DNA from: Pyrrhoderma lamaoense
Taxonomy: Eukaryota > Basidiomycota > Agaricomycetes > Hymenochaetales > Hymenochaetaceae
Assembly (NCBI GenBank): GCA_002794735.1
Contig: NBAZ01000003.1
Span: 868,001-932,000 of the forward strand
Direction of reading: 5' to 3'
Length of the DNA: 64,000 bases
Part shown: positions 24,464-37,043 of the stretch, in pieces
How the letters are laid out: the number at the start of each line of letters is the position of its first letter
How positions within the stretch are numbered: position 1 is the first letter of the stretch
Translations under genes and position numbers: made by a program
The notes under the pieces: generated by a model
The model's database searches: none
What the model was told of the DNA's origin: nothing
Seen by the model: only the letters and a program-made list of their open reading frames with translations

Positions 24464-26086
24464 ATGTCAGAGATGACGACTTTGGAGAGACCGACTACAA
24501 TCCTACGTCTCCCAGACGAGACTATTGCAGATATACTTTTGTATGCTTTGCCAACCGAAAGCCATCCAGTAGTCAATGAGGTACCACTCAATGTATCTTC
24601 CTCGAACCGTGCTCTGAGGACCATCGCTATTAATTGTCCTTTGCTTTGGTCCCACTTATATATGGACCTGAGGAGTACTTCTGAGGCTAAACCTGGTTGG
24701 AAGAACTTGCTAGACCTATGGATTCGACGATCAGGTAACATCAAGCTGTCCTGCAAGCTCAGATTCATACTCGCCTTTCTTAGTTCTCGCCGACAACGAG
24801 AAACATTTCAAGAGATGATTACGTTACTCATGCGTGAACAAAGCCAATTAAGAGCGTTATCATTTATAAATCTTCCAAACGTAGTTGCGAAGGAAATACC
24901 AGAACTCCAAATTGAATATATTCTGGATAATATGCCGTCTTTAAACGGACTAAAAATTGTGCAAGGCTATCGAACCAAAGAACTAGCGATTTATCTGTCC
25001 GATACGGCACAACTGCAGGACCTCTATCTGAAAGAGATACCTAGTTGCATTTGGCAGACAATCAGCCCGACTGTATCTGGTCAGCAATTATTATCTCTAG
25101 TCTTGGAGCTTGACGACTCTCTAGAGTCTAATCTTCTCGACTGCATTAGTTGCTTAAACCTTTTGAAGGACTGCGTCATGATAAAGCGTCTCAGTCTAAG
25201 CATGCGTGACGCTTATGGTGATAGTGGCTTGCCATCACAACTTACTGAGATGCCACTCCTTACGTTGGATCAACTAGAATATATGAATTTTGATAACGGA
25301 GCGAATAGGTGTCTTATCGGAAAGTTGACGGCCCCACATCTCAAACATCTAATTGTGAATATGGATCGAAGTTCACTATTTTCGCTTCATGAATTCTTAC
25401 TCAGATCGAATCCTCCAATAGAGGTCTTAGAAATCCAAGGAAACAATGGTCGAGACGACCGAGAGAACGTTTTGAATATGTATCGGTCTATATTCAAGTG
25501 CCTCCCAGGGCTTGTAACATTGCAAATATCCGATGCGTTGCTCCCTATACAATTCTGGCCCATTTTGTCAATCCACGATGGAGATGCATTACTACCTGGT
25601 TTGAAGAAACTTAGTATCGGACAAGCCGATCATTTCAACTGGGACATCGACGATCTCGTGAATATGTTGATAAGCCGCTGGAAATATGACGAGAAATTTG
25701 AGGCTTCAGTTTTCCGTGCATGCACCACTGTAGCTTTCAAGCTCAGCAACCACACTCTTCTTCAAGAATGCCGATCTCATGGATTTCGCTTTAAAATAGA
25801 GGAACCTGTGATCTCAGAGAGTTATTCATCTGAAGAAGAAGAAGAAGACGAAGAAGAAGAAGAATATGATGAATATGATTTTACCTTTGGATATGATACT
25901 GAAGACATAGAACTTGAGATCGAATCTGGAGGGAGCGATGCGTATCCCACTTTTGAAGATTACCTACAGGGTGGGGATATACCAGATACGATTTCTGGAC
26001 AGATAAGCGATGATGATGATAGTGATTATGGTAGTGAGGAGAACGAAGACTATGATAGTGAAGGAATAAATAATCAGCGGATATAA
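24464..26086 (+). CDS. F-box protein with acidic C-terminus
   Basis: A single open exon of 540 residues, which is notable among intron-rich neighbours. The N-terminus TTILRLPDETIADILLYALP and CPLLWSHLYMDLRST form an F-box-like motif. The middle is leucine-rich with irregular repeats (LKHLIVNMD, IEVLEIQGNNG, LVTLQISDALL). The last 90 residues are almost entirely Glu, Asp, Ser and Tyr. F-box proteins act as substrate receptors of SCF ubiquitin ligases. Agaricomycetes have large families of this kind, and the target of this one is unknown. A shorter start at Met4 (MTTLERP) is possible. Confidence 0.75.
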   Translation: MSEMTTLERPTTILRLPDETIADILLYALPTESHPVVNEVPLNVSSSNRALRTIAINCPLLWSHLYMDLRSTSEAKPGWKNLLDLWIRRSGNIKLSCKLRFILAFLSSRRQRETFQEMITLLMREQSQLRALSFINLPNVVAKEIPELQIEYILDNMPSLNGLKIVQGYRTKELAIYLSDTAQLQDLYLKEIPSCIWQTISPTVSGQQLLSLVLELDDSLESNLLDCISCLNLLKDCVMIKRLSLSMRDAYGDSGLPSQLTEMPLLTLDQLEYMNFDNGANRCLIGKLTAPHLKHLIVNMDRSSLFSLHEFLLRSNPPIEVLEIQGNNGRDDRENVLNMYRSIFKCLPGLVTLQISDALLPIQFWPILSIHDGDALLPGLKKLSIGQADHFNWDIDDLVNMLISRWKYDEKFEASVFRACTTVAFKLSNHTLLQECRSHGFRFKIEEPVISESYSSEEEEEDEEEEEYDEYDFTFGYDTEDIELEIESGGSDAYPTFEDYLQGGDIPDTISGQISDDDDSDYGSEENEDYDSEGINNQRI

Positions 26087-26346
26087 GTTGCAGAGTGCCT
26101 ACTACATGCAATACATGTGATCGGGATAGATTGTATATTGCTATTAGAACAGTTACCTTCAGAGTATACTTTTTTCAACAGTAAAATCAAGCGTTTTTCG
26201 AAAGTTCACATTCGGATCCATAAGAAACATCTCAACAATATTATAAGCCAATCAAGTACAAGCAAGTACATCAAAAAAGTCTTCCTCTGAGAACTAGATA
26301 TATGAAAGTCTATGTCTAGAAACCTAATACATGACTGTGATGAATG

Positions 26347-29300
26347 TTATCTTTTTCCAGTGACTGATAATTTTTGACCCCCCTTTCCCCTTCCACCTCT
26401 TGCTACCTGAGAGAGTGGAAGATATGCATATGGGTCCATTCCACCTTTCTTCACATCTCCGCCGGCTCTCTAGAAAACAAACAAGTCATCAGTGCTTAAT
26501 TCTAAACCCATGGAAGTAGTAAAAGCATACCTTTGCTCTGAATTCTTGTCCAATTTTGATAGCCTTTTGTTTCTTCGCTTTCTTATTTTTCTCGCTCTCG
26601 ACATCTTTAGTTCCATCAGCCATGTCAACGTCCTCATTTTCACCTATATCATCGGCTTCGCGCCGACGTTTCTTCGTATCTTTGTTAAACTTTACTCTTC
26701 CTCTTGAGTCACGCGTAAAGCCGTCTGTTGAAGTAAGTGTCTCCTGGAAAGCACCTCCTGCTAGACGAGATTCTGAGCTAGGCTTCGCAGCTTCGTCGTC
26801 GTCGCCATCAGAGTCAATAAGCATCTTCCCAGTAGTTTCGTCAGTTTTGAATTTTGCAGCATCAGTACCAGGCTTGCGACCCCCTTTCGATGCATCTAAA
26901 TGCCTCAGTATTAGCACTATTCAAGTGTAAACTTGAATATGTAAAAAAACTTACTGATGATTCGTGTATTTGCACCCTGAAGGAGATCCATTGGTTCATC
27001 ATCATCAACACGAAGGCGGGCACCTTTCTCCTTGTTCTTGACCTGCTTCTTGGAGCGATTCTGGTTTGTATTATGCTGTTCATCTTCACTGTCTTCATCT
27101 TCACTTTCACTCCCATACAACACATCCTCAAACGCATCACCTGTGGTAGGACGAGCCTGACCTTCACCGTCGCTGTCACTATCTTCGGTGCGTTGTGCAG
27201 CCTTTTTACGTTTAGCACGATCCTTGCGCTCTTGATACTCGTCAACACCTTTGCTGCTTCTTCGTTTGATCCCCCACCAGCAGCTGCATATACTTTCTCC
27301 CATCCACAGCGTCGAATAAGACGCTCGAATATATGCCGTACCTTTTCCTTGAAGTGGTTTTTATGATCATGAGACCAACGAAGTAGAACCGATACTATCT
27401 CGTCGAGATGAAGCAGAAGCGAATCAGGAGGCTGCGAGTGGATAAACAGCTTCACAAATCCTAGCGTTGATTTTACAATTTCACGATTCGCCGATTTAAG
27501 ATACTCAAGGAATGTCAAAAAAATTTCTGTATGCATCTCCCGCGTGATATCATCTAGATCACTCATGAGTATTTTGAATATAGACTAATACTAACGCACA
27601 TACTGCTAAACTCAAAAATCAGACGGGTGATAGCTAGAATAGTGGCACTGATCATATGTGAGCTTGCACCAGCCAGACCACCAGCCATCATCGTGAAATA
27701 TTCTTGTAGATTGGCCGGTGCTAGGAAAATAGGTTAGGAGAACTTTGATGATAAATCGTGTTTGTAACTAACCTTCAGTTACATCGTCTTCATCCATACC
27801 GCTCAGTTTTGCTCGTTTCACAATGCCACCTTCCTTCATCTTGTATCCCATAGCTACAATCAGATCAAAGGCTGCAGAACGTGCTTTCTCTGAAGGTTCC
27901 TTTGTGCCAAGGACTGCTTCGGGTATCAATGAAGGGATGACATGTAGAGAATTGTTTGGAAGGGAAGAAAGAAGGGACCTTAAGAACACGAGTCGATCCT
28001 TGGATGTTATTAGTTGTTGCTCAATCCAGTTGAAACACATAATTGCGCTTACCTTTTTTGCGGCAGCCAGCGTATGTTCCGCTGTATCATCCATTTTTGT
28101 ATATAAATCCTCCGCATCCAAGGCAATTTTCCCGCTTTCTGCTATCTTTCCAAGTAACTTGTATGCTCTCTTTTGCACACCATTATCACGATTTGTCAGA
28201 ACTTCCGGGGTAAGACACAGATCAAATACGACCTGAGCATCCTTAGAAGACATATATGGGACTAGGAGACCTAAAATATCTTGCATGGCCGCAACAATGC
28301 TTCGTTGTTCTTCGTTGATATGTGCAACTGCACCGGATGCAGACGAGGCAGGCATCTTGCTGATGTTTGTTTTGAGCATACCAATGACCTTATTACTAGT
28401 TTTGGCTACCTCCTTCAGAATAGATATTCATCAGCTTACGATTCATCAAACTTAAGATGGCATATTACCTTTTCGCCCGAAATTGATGCCCAAGAACTGA
28501 TCACTTCACCAACCATACCTTGACTCTCCCGCCCGACACTACCGAATACATTGAAAAGTACAGCAAACCAACTTTCCGCCTGTGTGCAGAGGAAAGCACG
28601 GTTTTTATTGATCTCATCAACAGAGAGTGAATCATCGCCATCGCTTTTAGTGTTACTCTCGACAACGGTCTTGAGAGCTTTGAGTACCGGAGGACGTAGC
28701 TCAGGTTGCGCATACAAGAGCTGAGAAAGCATTTGTGCAAACTGAGGAGTTAAGCTCTAGAATGACGATAGATAAGAAACGCATTAAAAAAATTAGTACA
28801 TGATAACTAACCTCTTTCAGATCAGGAGTCTGATAACAATATGCAGGTAAACCAGACCATATTTGTGCGACCAAGACATTCCATAGTTTTGCTTCAGCAG
28901 CTCGTCCCTCAGCATCAGCTTTCTGTTGCAAGTCAAACATGCGCTCTGTCAAAGGAACGAAGTATGATATGAAGTGTCTAAGAGGGCTTGGATGGTTTTG
29001 AACAAGTAAAGGGAGGAGGAATGCTCGCGGCTCGCGACCTGCTTCGCGATCTTCTGGCATCAAGTTCAACGGAAGCATGTTTAAAAGTACCTCTGGACCT
29101 AAAACAGACATAGAACTACGCAGTACACCATCTGCAGATTCTTTATGTTCGAAACCTTTTTTTACACGAAGCTCCCCGACGTGTTGTATGATAGGTTTGA
29201 GCAAAATTTCAGCAGCAGTCGGCGTCCCGCGACCTGCTGGACGATAACGAAGGCTCTCAGTTACGGAGGACGCTACAGCTAGAAGTTCAGGGAGGGAACG

Positions 29301-30553
29301 AGCATATGCTAATGAGTCGATTGCCTTGGATAACTGGCTAATTATTTGAGCGAGTGGTGCAGAATCATTATTCAATGCAGAATCTATGAATGACTCCGAT
29401 ATGCACCGGGTTAAGCGTATAAGATTCGCTGCGGTTTCTCGTCTCACCGCACTCTCATTCGATTCAAGGTATGGGAAAACACTTTTCCACACCAATGGAA
29501 GTTCAGAGGTACAAAGATCTTTGTCAACGTCGAAGTACACAAGCATAGTTTTCCCAACTACTTGAAGCCATGGTGGTAGAAGTACAACATCAGTTTTTAG
29601 AGGTGGAGAGTTCAATATCGCTTTTAACATATCAGCGGTAGAAGCATTTATATTTCGAGGGATATCTGGGTCATCAGGGATGGAGAGAAGGTCAGAGAGG
29701 GCTCCATATGCCGCTTGAGAGAGGAATGGATCCCCGAGACGAGGCAATGTAAGAAGAGACGTCGTGATTGTAGGTAGCACCTGAGATATAGTCAGCTAGT
29801 ATAGATAAGTCTGAGGAGATTAACACTAACAACGGATGGCATGTAAGGGAGGATGGGACGGACGAATGAGATGAGATGGATAGCAGCACTGCTAACGTCG
29901 TCCACATTTGCTTTCCCTTTTTGTTTACCTGAGCCAAGGGTGTTCACCTCCGAGAGCGCATTTACGGACCACTCCCCAACACGCTCTGCGTATGGATGCC
30001 GTAGAAGTGGACTCGGTGGAGAGGCCAGTACATCCCGTACGATATCAGCCGCTCGCTTCCTCACTTTTGGTCGTGGATCAACGCAGAATTGAAGGACAGT
30101 AGCAAAAGACTGGCGAACCATTTGTTTTTCAAGTTGCACTCTATCAAGTGCTCTAAGAATAGAGTTATAAAGAGTTAATAGAGAGCGCAGGGCTGGAGCA
30201 TGAGAATTTATGGGGCTCCATAAAGGCGTTGTGAGAGCCATAAGAGTATTCAAATTTGCCCGAATTATAGGTGCAGGTACAAAAGGACAGATGAGAGCGA
30301 GTAGATATAGTTCAGCAGGTAGTCTATCTCCATCGCCAAACTTGAATGCAGTTTCTTTTTCCTGACTGAGTGTACTTTCAAAAAGTGTAAGCAGTCCAGC
30401 AAAGTAAGCAGCTGGCGTTTTCTCAGCCTTCTGTTCTTCGAATGTTGCTTCCAAAGCCGTGAGTACCTTTGCGGGAGATTTTTGGTGAGGTAATGAAGAT
30501 GCAGTATGAGGTCTTATTTTAGATAAAGCCGTCTCAAGATTTGAAGACGACAT
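26347..30553 (-). CDS. RRP12: Ribosomal RNA-processing protein RRP12
   Basis: Exons are 29831-30553, 28812-29780, 28469-28756, 27773-28412, 27604-27720, 26955 to about 27566, 26531-26895 and 26347-26469. The protein is about 1,300 residues of HEAT-like helices. Stretches with the RRP12 pattern include LTPQFAQMLSQLLYAQPELR, PANLQEYFTMMAGGLAGASS and RHIFERLIRRCGWEKV. Then come the basic KDRAKRKKA, an acidic region and MDPYAYLPLSQVARGG at the C-terminus. RRP12 is a karyopherin-like factor for export and maturation of both ribosomal subunits. One base seems missing near 27230, where the TSIK frame must change to the RKDRAKRKK frame, and the exon 5/6 junction (27566-27604) is out of phase by one. 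Start MSSSNLETALSKIRPH is supported by good homology-like spacing to the first helices. Confidence 0.87.
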
Positions 30554-30703
30554 TTTGGTTATGGATATAAAACTTGAATGATCTCGAGGGTGTCTATAGT
30601 ATATATCCGTGAATTTTGCTCATTACATGCGTCCGAGATCGACACACCCTTTATAAGAACTGCCGATCTCATAGCTGCGGCTTAAGCTTGGCAATTTACA
30701 TCC
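30554..30703. promoter_or_regulatory. 150-base divergent promoter, RRP12 / GPT2-type gene
   Basis: Only 150 bases separate the two start codons, so the promoters must be shared or overlapping. No motif is called. Confidence 0.45.
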
Positions 30704-32766
30704 ATGACCAATAAGTATACACCAACACCCTGGCCATATTTTTTCGTTAGGTACGTCCTACAACTTTTATACTACTCATAAGATACTGAGATGTCGCCCT
30801 CAGACTTCTCTTCAAATTTGTACTGAAAATTTTTTACGGAACTATCGTCGTTGAAAATGTGGATTTCATACCAGGAAATGGAGAATCTTGGTAAGACGAA
30901 TACAAATTTTGCTGCTCATCTATCTCCGTGTCTGATTCATCTGCTTTCTCAGTATTATCTGTGCTAACCACAGCAACTCCTTAACTGATGCTGTGTAAGA
31001 AAGTTGAGTCGTGCTTGGAGTTGCGACTTACAGTACTTTAGCCTTCTCGTCGGCGCTATCCCATCAAAGGTATGTATAATACAACATTATACGTACAGAT
31101 AGCTTATCACCGAACACTCATAGAAACGGAGCTTTATCAGGCTAACGGCTAAAGCAACTCAATTTGGTCGGAAGACCTTTACAAGCTGGCTGATAGAAGC
31201 TGCTGGCACCGTCCCCCTAAAGCGCAGGAAAGACAGCCCAGGAGTTGACGTCGATAACTCTGAAGTCCTGGAGAAAATAAAGGACGTACGTAACAATACA
31301 ACCTGAAAATTCACACAACTGATTTTTATTAAAAGGTCTTAGAAGTAGGGGATGCTGTGTGCTTGTTTCCTGAGGGTATGAGTCGCTACCATCCAACACT
31401 CGCTCCATTAAAGACTGGGGGTGAGTCAGTAAAACAATCATCCCATAAAAAATACAAAATGACCAGGACCATCAAGTTGCTCGGTTGATTTCAGATGTTT
31501 TGACTAGAAGGAAAGACGACCCATCTTTTAAAATAAATCTTTTAAATTGTTCAATAACTTACATGTAAAGTCTCTTTATAAGTGCCTGCGTTTTGCGTTC
31601 TCATCTAGGTTGATAGGCACCGACAACATTTCCGGTCTGATATACTCATAACCTTCCATCCTCCAATAGTCTTCACCCCTAAGGTTTGCGCATTACTCAT
31701 ATCCGACAATGGAACAGACCAATAACTTATTTCCTAGGGTAACCCTGAACTGATTGCCCCAGTTGATTTTTCTAACATTCGAGCTCTGACTTCTCGCATG
31801 TATAAACAAATCAGCTCCGGTACCTATGACTCTCCGAACTGGGACATTGTACGTTGTGCCAAACTTGCTGCACGTATCTATGCTCCACTCGGGACACGTA
31901 TGGCTCTCGGAGACCATGTTCGTGTGTGTCGAGCTTTTGTCGAAGCGTTCAAATGGGCCGAGGCCGAGGGACGTAGCGAAGGTCTAATTGTATCAACTAG
32001 CGGTTCCGAAGAAGAAGACGAAGATTTGATTAGACGACGTTGCGCTCGGGTAAAAGCTTTAAGAAGAGATCTGAGGGATTATCAGGATCGACTTACTGCT
32101 TTGGGAATTAACGATGACAGAGTTCGCCGACCAATTCACCGATATTTAATTGTTTGGCGTATTTGTGTCAGACTAATGATGATATTGGGTCTCTCAATCA
32201 TCTCTCTACCAGGTTTCCTTCTTTGGCTACCAGTTTTCTTTTCCACTCAACGTGCAGCAGCACGTTGTACGAACTCAGGTCCTGCTTGGGATACTTGGGA
32301 CGAGATTGCTCAGACTAAACTAGTTTCAGGCCTTGCTGCAGGCTGTTCAGTCTGGTTGTTATGTGTTATCATCACCTTTCCGTTTGCTCCTATCACAGTT
32401 ATAGGTATACCTATACTCATGTGGCTCAGCCTGCGCTGGTTAGAGGATGCAGTTGCAGCGAGTCGCGCGCTTCGTGCGCTCATACGTATATTACTTCTTG
32501 GAAAGCCTCGCCTACAGGAGTTATACATCCAACGACAAGCACTACATGAACAACTGATGGAACTTGCAGTTGAGTATCTAAATCTGCCTGCTGATCCCGA
32601 AACTTTCTTTGTGCAACGTGGAGGAAAGGAGAAGGGACGTGTACGCAATCGTTGGGAAGAGAAGGTAAAGTACTTCTCTGTGAAGCGTAGGAGAAAGAGG
32701 GATTGGAACGAGACGCTTAAGCTCTATGATACAGTCGAATATCCGGATGATGTAATCAATGAATAG
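30704..32766 (+). CDS. GPT2: Glycerol-3-phosphate / DHAP acyltransferase, GPT2/SCT1-like
   Basis: Nine exons join cleanly to 544 residues: 30704-30750, 30804-30890, 30953-30994, 31042-31069, 31124-31285, 31336-31420, 31477-31564, 31617-31683 and 31738-32766. The PlsC-type acyltransferase motifs are CANHSNSLTDA (H-x5-D), KRRKD after GTVPL, LFPEGMSRYHP and the ITFHPPI block. Two hydrophobic pairs follow (LMMILGLSIISLPGFLLWLP and WLLCVIITFPFAPITVIGIP). The enzyme catalyses the first acylation step of glycerolipid synthesis at the ER or lipid-droplet membrane. With CDS1 and phosphatidylserine decarboxylase it makes three phospholipid genes in this window, though not clustered. No frame problem was found here. 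Confidence 0.9.
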
Positions 32767-32951
32767 CGATATTTATTCAAGCGAAGAGTATATCTTGATT
32801 CAAACAGGATTAAATATGGTGGAATTTACATACAAAAGTAGCATCTTTAGCACTCTCGTGTTTTAGCGCTTGAAATGTAAAAAATGTCATTGAAAATCAT
32901 GAGAACGTGAAGAGCATGTCGAGGTTCCTTAAGGAGGACATATAACAGTGT

Positions 32952-33867
32952 TCAACCGTCGATAGTCCTGTATGCTCTGTTGCCAGCTGCCCAGGCATGT
33001 CCGGCATCAGCAGCAAGTCCTGTAGTAACAACACCAAATATGATAAGAATATCCCCAAGCCAGGAAAGGGTATTCAAGATATATGCTGTACCTATCGCAT
33101 GCACTTCTTCAATGACTTCGTTCGAAGAGCAAAAATGCAATTACTCACTTGGGCGGGCAAACTCAAAGTATGGATGCCTAGATCTGGAGTATAAGTGTGT
33201 GATGATTCCGAAAGCAATGATCTTGAAAGAAGCTTGTTTTCATGTTTGTAAAATAACAATATGATTGATAAATTTAAAACTACTTTTATGATACAAACTC
33301 ACCATGAAGAGCTTGAAGGCCAGCAACACCTCTCCAAACCCTTCGCCTTCTCGAGCGCGTGCTGACCCCGATCATGACCGCCATGAGTGCAGCAGCGCCG
33401 AAAACGACGCCCAACTCCGCAGCGTATCCAGCAGTCCACCAGAGAGTGCAAAAGTAACGGTTATCTGTTTCACACCGGTCCTCCTTACGATTAGGGAACG
33501 CACGGCAGGAGTAGTCAGTGTAATGTATGCGACCATTTTGTCCAGGACCAGGGAAATCGATTATTTGACGTTCGCAGCGTTCGAGTAAGCCATAACGGAT
33601 CACAGTCTTTGAATTGAAAATATCCGGAGGATGTGCATAAAGCCTTCATTGAGTAGTTGGATTTTTGTTAATGTGTTAAAATTAGCGATTAGAACCATTT
33701 TTATACACACCAATCTGGGCGAATGATTGAGAGGATGTTCTATAGAGCACCAAAAATAACGTTGATCAGCTAACTTGTGGCGATGTACACATGACAGTAC
33801 GAAAGCTTACAAAAGTTACAGTTACTGCGACTGCAATAAGAGTGATAGCATAAGAGGTTTTCCGCAT
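32952..33867 (-). CDS. Small four-TM membrane protein, orphan fungal family
   Basis: Exons 33811-33867, 33711-33739, 33303-33643, 33149-33232 and 32952-33091 give a 216-residue frame with all phases consistent. Membrane segment 1 is ITLIAVAVTVTF. A Cys-containing loop follows (CERQII..YSCRAFPNRKEDRCE..RYFC). Segment 2 is ELGVVFGAAALMAVMIGV, then the basic RSRRRRVWR, segment 3 around FKIIAFGIITHL and segment 4 ILIIFGVVTTGLAADAGHAW. The end AAGNRAYR resembles proteins I recall from other mushrooms. One TM, a Cys-rich loop and three TMs recall claudin/SUR7-like topology, but no family is claimed. The protein is probably at the plasma membrane (inference). Confidence 0.6.
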
Positions 33868-34079
33868 TTTAATATGAACTCTCCCTTTGTGTAGTGATAG
33901 GAAGAGGAGTAAGACTTGTGAACAGGACTTGACGAACTGAGTGGAGCTAGAATTCCACATATCGAAGCGTGATTAATATTACGTAATAATAAGCTGATAC
34001 ACGTGACACGTGTTTCATTTACCCAGCTCAGTACGCGAACTAAGATGTCTGCCTCTCTCATCTTGTCTAGGATTCTTGA

Positions 34080-36870
34080 ATGTCCGATGTATTGGACGAA
34101 ACACTCCCAAAGTCTTCGCAGGACAATGAAAGCTTCCTGAGGAGGCTTGCAGGTGCATCAGTGACAAAGGCTGGGTAAGTTGAATTTGTGATAGGATGCA
34201 GAAAGCTTACTAAACTACCACCAATAGTCTTTCGAAAGATCAAACTGAAATTAACCGCATAATAGCAGAAGCCTCAAAAGGCTCAAAGTTCTATGATGTA
34301 TGCAACAAACTATAGCCTTTGTAAATATACTGATTGGCCAACATAGAATGAAAAACGCAAGGATAAAGAACTCACGGAGCGAATCAACATGATACTTGGT
34401 AAAAGAGATGAGCTTTTAAAGGAGGCGGATATGGGTTAGTAATCGTGTTTGCTTGTAACACATTATGATCAAAACTTATATGCAATCATAAATTTAAGGT
34501 AAAGTGGAATCAGATGCGGACCGCTTGGTAAGTAACAGTTTGATTACCCTATTCCTAGCTAGCCCAATGTAACTGGACCTTAGTTGGCAGACATTGAAAT
34601 GACTAGGGACCTTAGTCAAATCATAGTTCATATTGATATGGATGCATTCTATGCCAATGTCGAGTTACTGACGAGCCCTAGTCTAAAGGGTAAACCATTC
34701 GGCGTTGGTGGCATAGGTGTGCTGTCTACTGCATCTTATGAAGCACGGAAATATGGTGTTCGCTCTGGAATGGCATGTAAGTCTGACTTGAGTCCAACAA
34801 ATATAGTAAAAATTGGATTAAACCAATGCAAAAAGGTTTTGTCGCGAAAAAACTATGCCCGAGCTCATACTGATCCCTGTGGATTTCGAGAAGATTTCAA
34901 AGAAATCAAACGAAGTCATGACAATTCTGAAAGATTACGACGCAAACATGATAATCGCAGGATGCGACGAAGCATACCTTAAGTGATTAACTTTTGCCTA
35001 TACTCTTATCTTTGTTACCATTGCAATTGTTATAACTGACATTCTGCATAGTATCACTAAATACTGCCATGAGCACAGTGTTTCCCCAGAGGATTGTGTC
35101 AGTCAGATGCGAGCACGGGTTCATAAAGAAACTCTTCTAACTGCTAGTGCAGGGATCGCACCAAACAAGGTGAGTTTACTCTTTCCTCGAGGAAATATAT
35201 TGAAAGATATGAATGAACTCCGATTAGATGCTTGCTAAGGTATGCTGTATCCTTATGTTTTCCTATAAAAGAGCTGATTTTCCTCTGTAGATTTGCTCTG
35301 ACAAGGTTAGTCTAATACCATCAGTATAGTACTATTGAACAAAAGAGTGAGAAGCTATTGTATAGAACAAGCCGAATGGGCAGTTTCACCTCCCGTTTGA
35401 ACGCGAGGCAATCAAGGAATTCATGCGGGATCTCTCTGTGCGCAAAATACCCGGCATTGGCCGTGTTAATGAACGGATGCTAGAGTCAATAGGAGTCAGG
35501 GTAAAATACCTAAGATGCTTTGAAGATATAACTCGAGCTAACATTTTTGGGTCAGACATGCGGTGATATCTACACCCAAAGATCAGTTATATGGATCATG
35601 GAACACTACTTCTGGAAAAACTTCTTATACAGCGTCTACCTTGGTATTGCAAGCAACGCCGTTGAGCCCTACGAACGTGACGAGAGAAAAAGTATCGGAG
35701 CAGAGAGGTAAGTAGCTAACATTGGGATTCTCTGTACACTATCTTCATCTTCATCTCAGGACCTTCAGCTCTCTGAGCAACATAGATAAAATTCACGAAA
35801 AACTGATGGAAGTTGCTGAAGAGTTGGAACGAGACATGAGCAAAAGGGGTTGGGCAGGGAAAACAGTCACTTTGAAGTTCAAATTAGATACATTTAAAGG
35901 TAATATTAATCTCACTCATACTCTATAAAGGGACTATCATTAAATTCTCACGTTTCAGTCCACACTCGGGCTAAATCTCTTAGCCGATGGATCAACAAAA
36001 AGGAAGATCTTTTCAATGTGAGTAACTCGTTTACAGCTTCGCAGATTATTCTCTGGCCTGACTCCATAATCTAATAGATTGGGAAAGAGTTACTAAAACC
36101 CGAACTTCCTCTATGTCTCAGGCTTATTGGGCTTCGTGTTAACAAGTTAAAAGATCTTCGAGCATCCGAAAAACAGGGAATCAAAAGAGTCCGTTTCATG
36201 CTACACTATTAAAATAACTAACTCTATATAATTCTCACACTTTCCTACCCAGTTTTTTCAAGGCGAAACTAAAATTGGGATCGAAGAACCGATGTCAAAG
36301 AAGCGCAGAATTGTTTTCGATGATGTAAGTGGGGATGAATCAGACGATGTAAGGCACGAAGACGTAGTTACTGGCTTCTTTGAGAACGAACTTGGTGACC
36401 TTGAGTTATACAACGATGATGAGCTCGAAGAAATCGAGAAAGAATCATTCAAGCCGAAAGGAACAAGCAAACACCATCATCAGTTAGGCAAGCCATCTAG
36501 CTCAAAGGCTCAAGAAGCTCCTTCTAGGGCTAGAATAAAAACCCCTTCAAATCTAGACGTAAGACAAGACAAGACGCCACAACAAATATCCATGCCCTCA
36601 ACCCAACCTTGTCCAATATGTGCGAAGGAGCTCGATACATCAGATAATCTCGCCTTGAATGCTCATATTGACTTCTGCTTAAGCAAGGACGTAATCAAAG
36701 AAGTGGCTTCATTGTCTACTGCCCCAGGCAAGCCTAGAAAACCGACTAGTAATGCGAGTGCAGCCGATTTAGACCCTTCGAGTAGCTCGAAGAAGTCCAA
36801 GCCACGGAGTAAGACAAAGCCAGCCAGGACACTGGATGATCTTGGATTCGTTCAGCATAAGAAGGAGTAA
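34080..36870 (+). CDS. POLK: DNA polymerase kappa (Y family, DinB type) with UBZ zinc finger
   Basis: Exons are 34080-34174, 34228-34297, 34347-34434, 34499-34527, 34584-34776, 34836-34982, 35052-35169, 35228-35239, 35291-35305, 35366-35500, 35556-35707, 35760-35899, 35959-36017, 36078-36188 and 36253-36870. The catalytic start is [53 protein letters not shown] and [17 protein letters not shown] (helix-hairpin-helix) follow. The tail has [15 protein letters not shown], a Rad18-type ubiquitin-binding zinc finger. The enzyme bypasses bulky and minor-groove DNA lesions. Exons of 12 and 15 bases lie in the conserved MLAK/ICSDK stretch. At 34858-34860 the frame needs CCCC instead of CCC to read LCPELI. 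Otherwise the gene is intact. Confidence 0.9.
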
Positions 36871-37043
36871 TGATATGCAGTGTTGTCTGGGTCATCACTC
36901 TTCTTTTTTTTGTGTTCATGTCTCAAATCCGCATCTGTAACATCATATCATTCTATAACATCACAATATTGTTGTACACTAGTAACAATTGATATTAATA
37001 CCTCCATAGTATTGTCGTATAAGATCGTGAATGAAAACAATGC

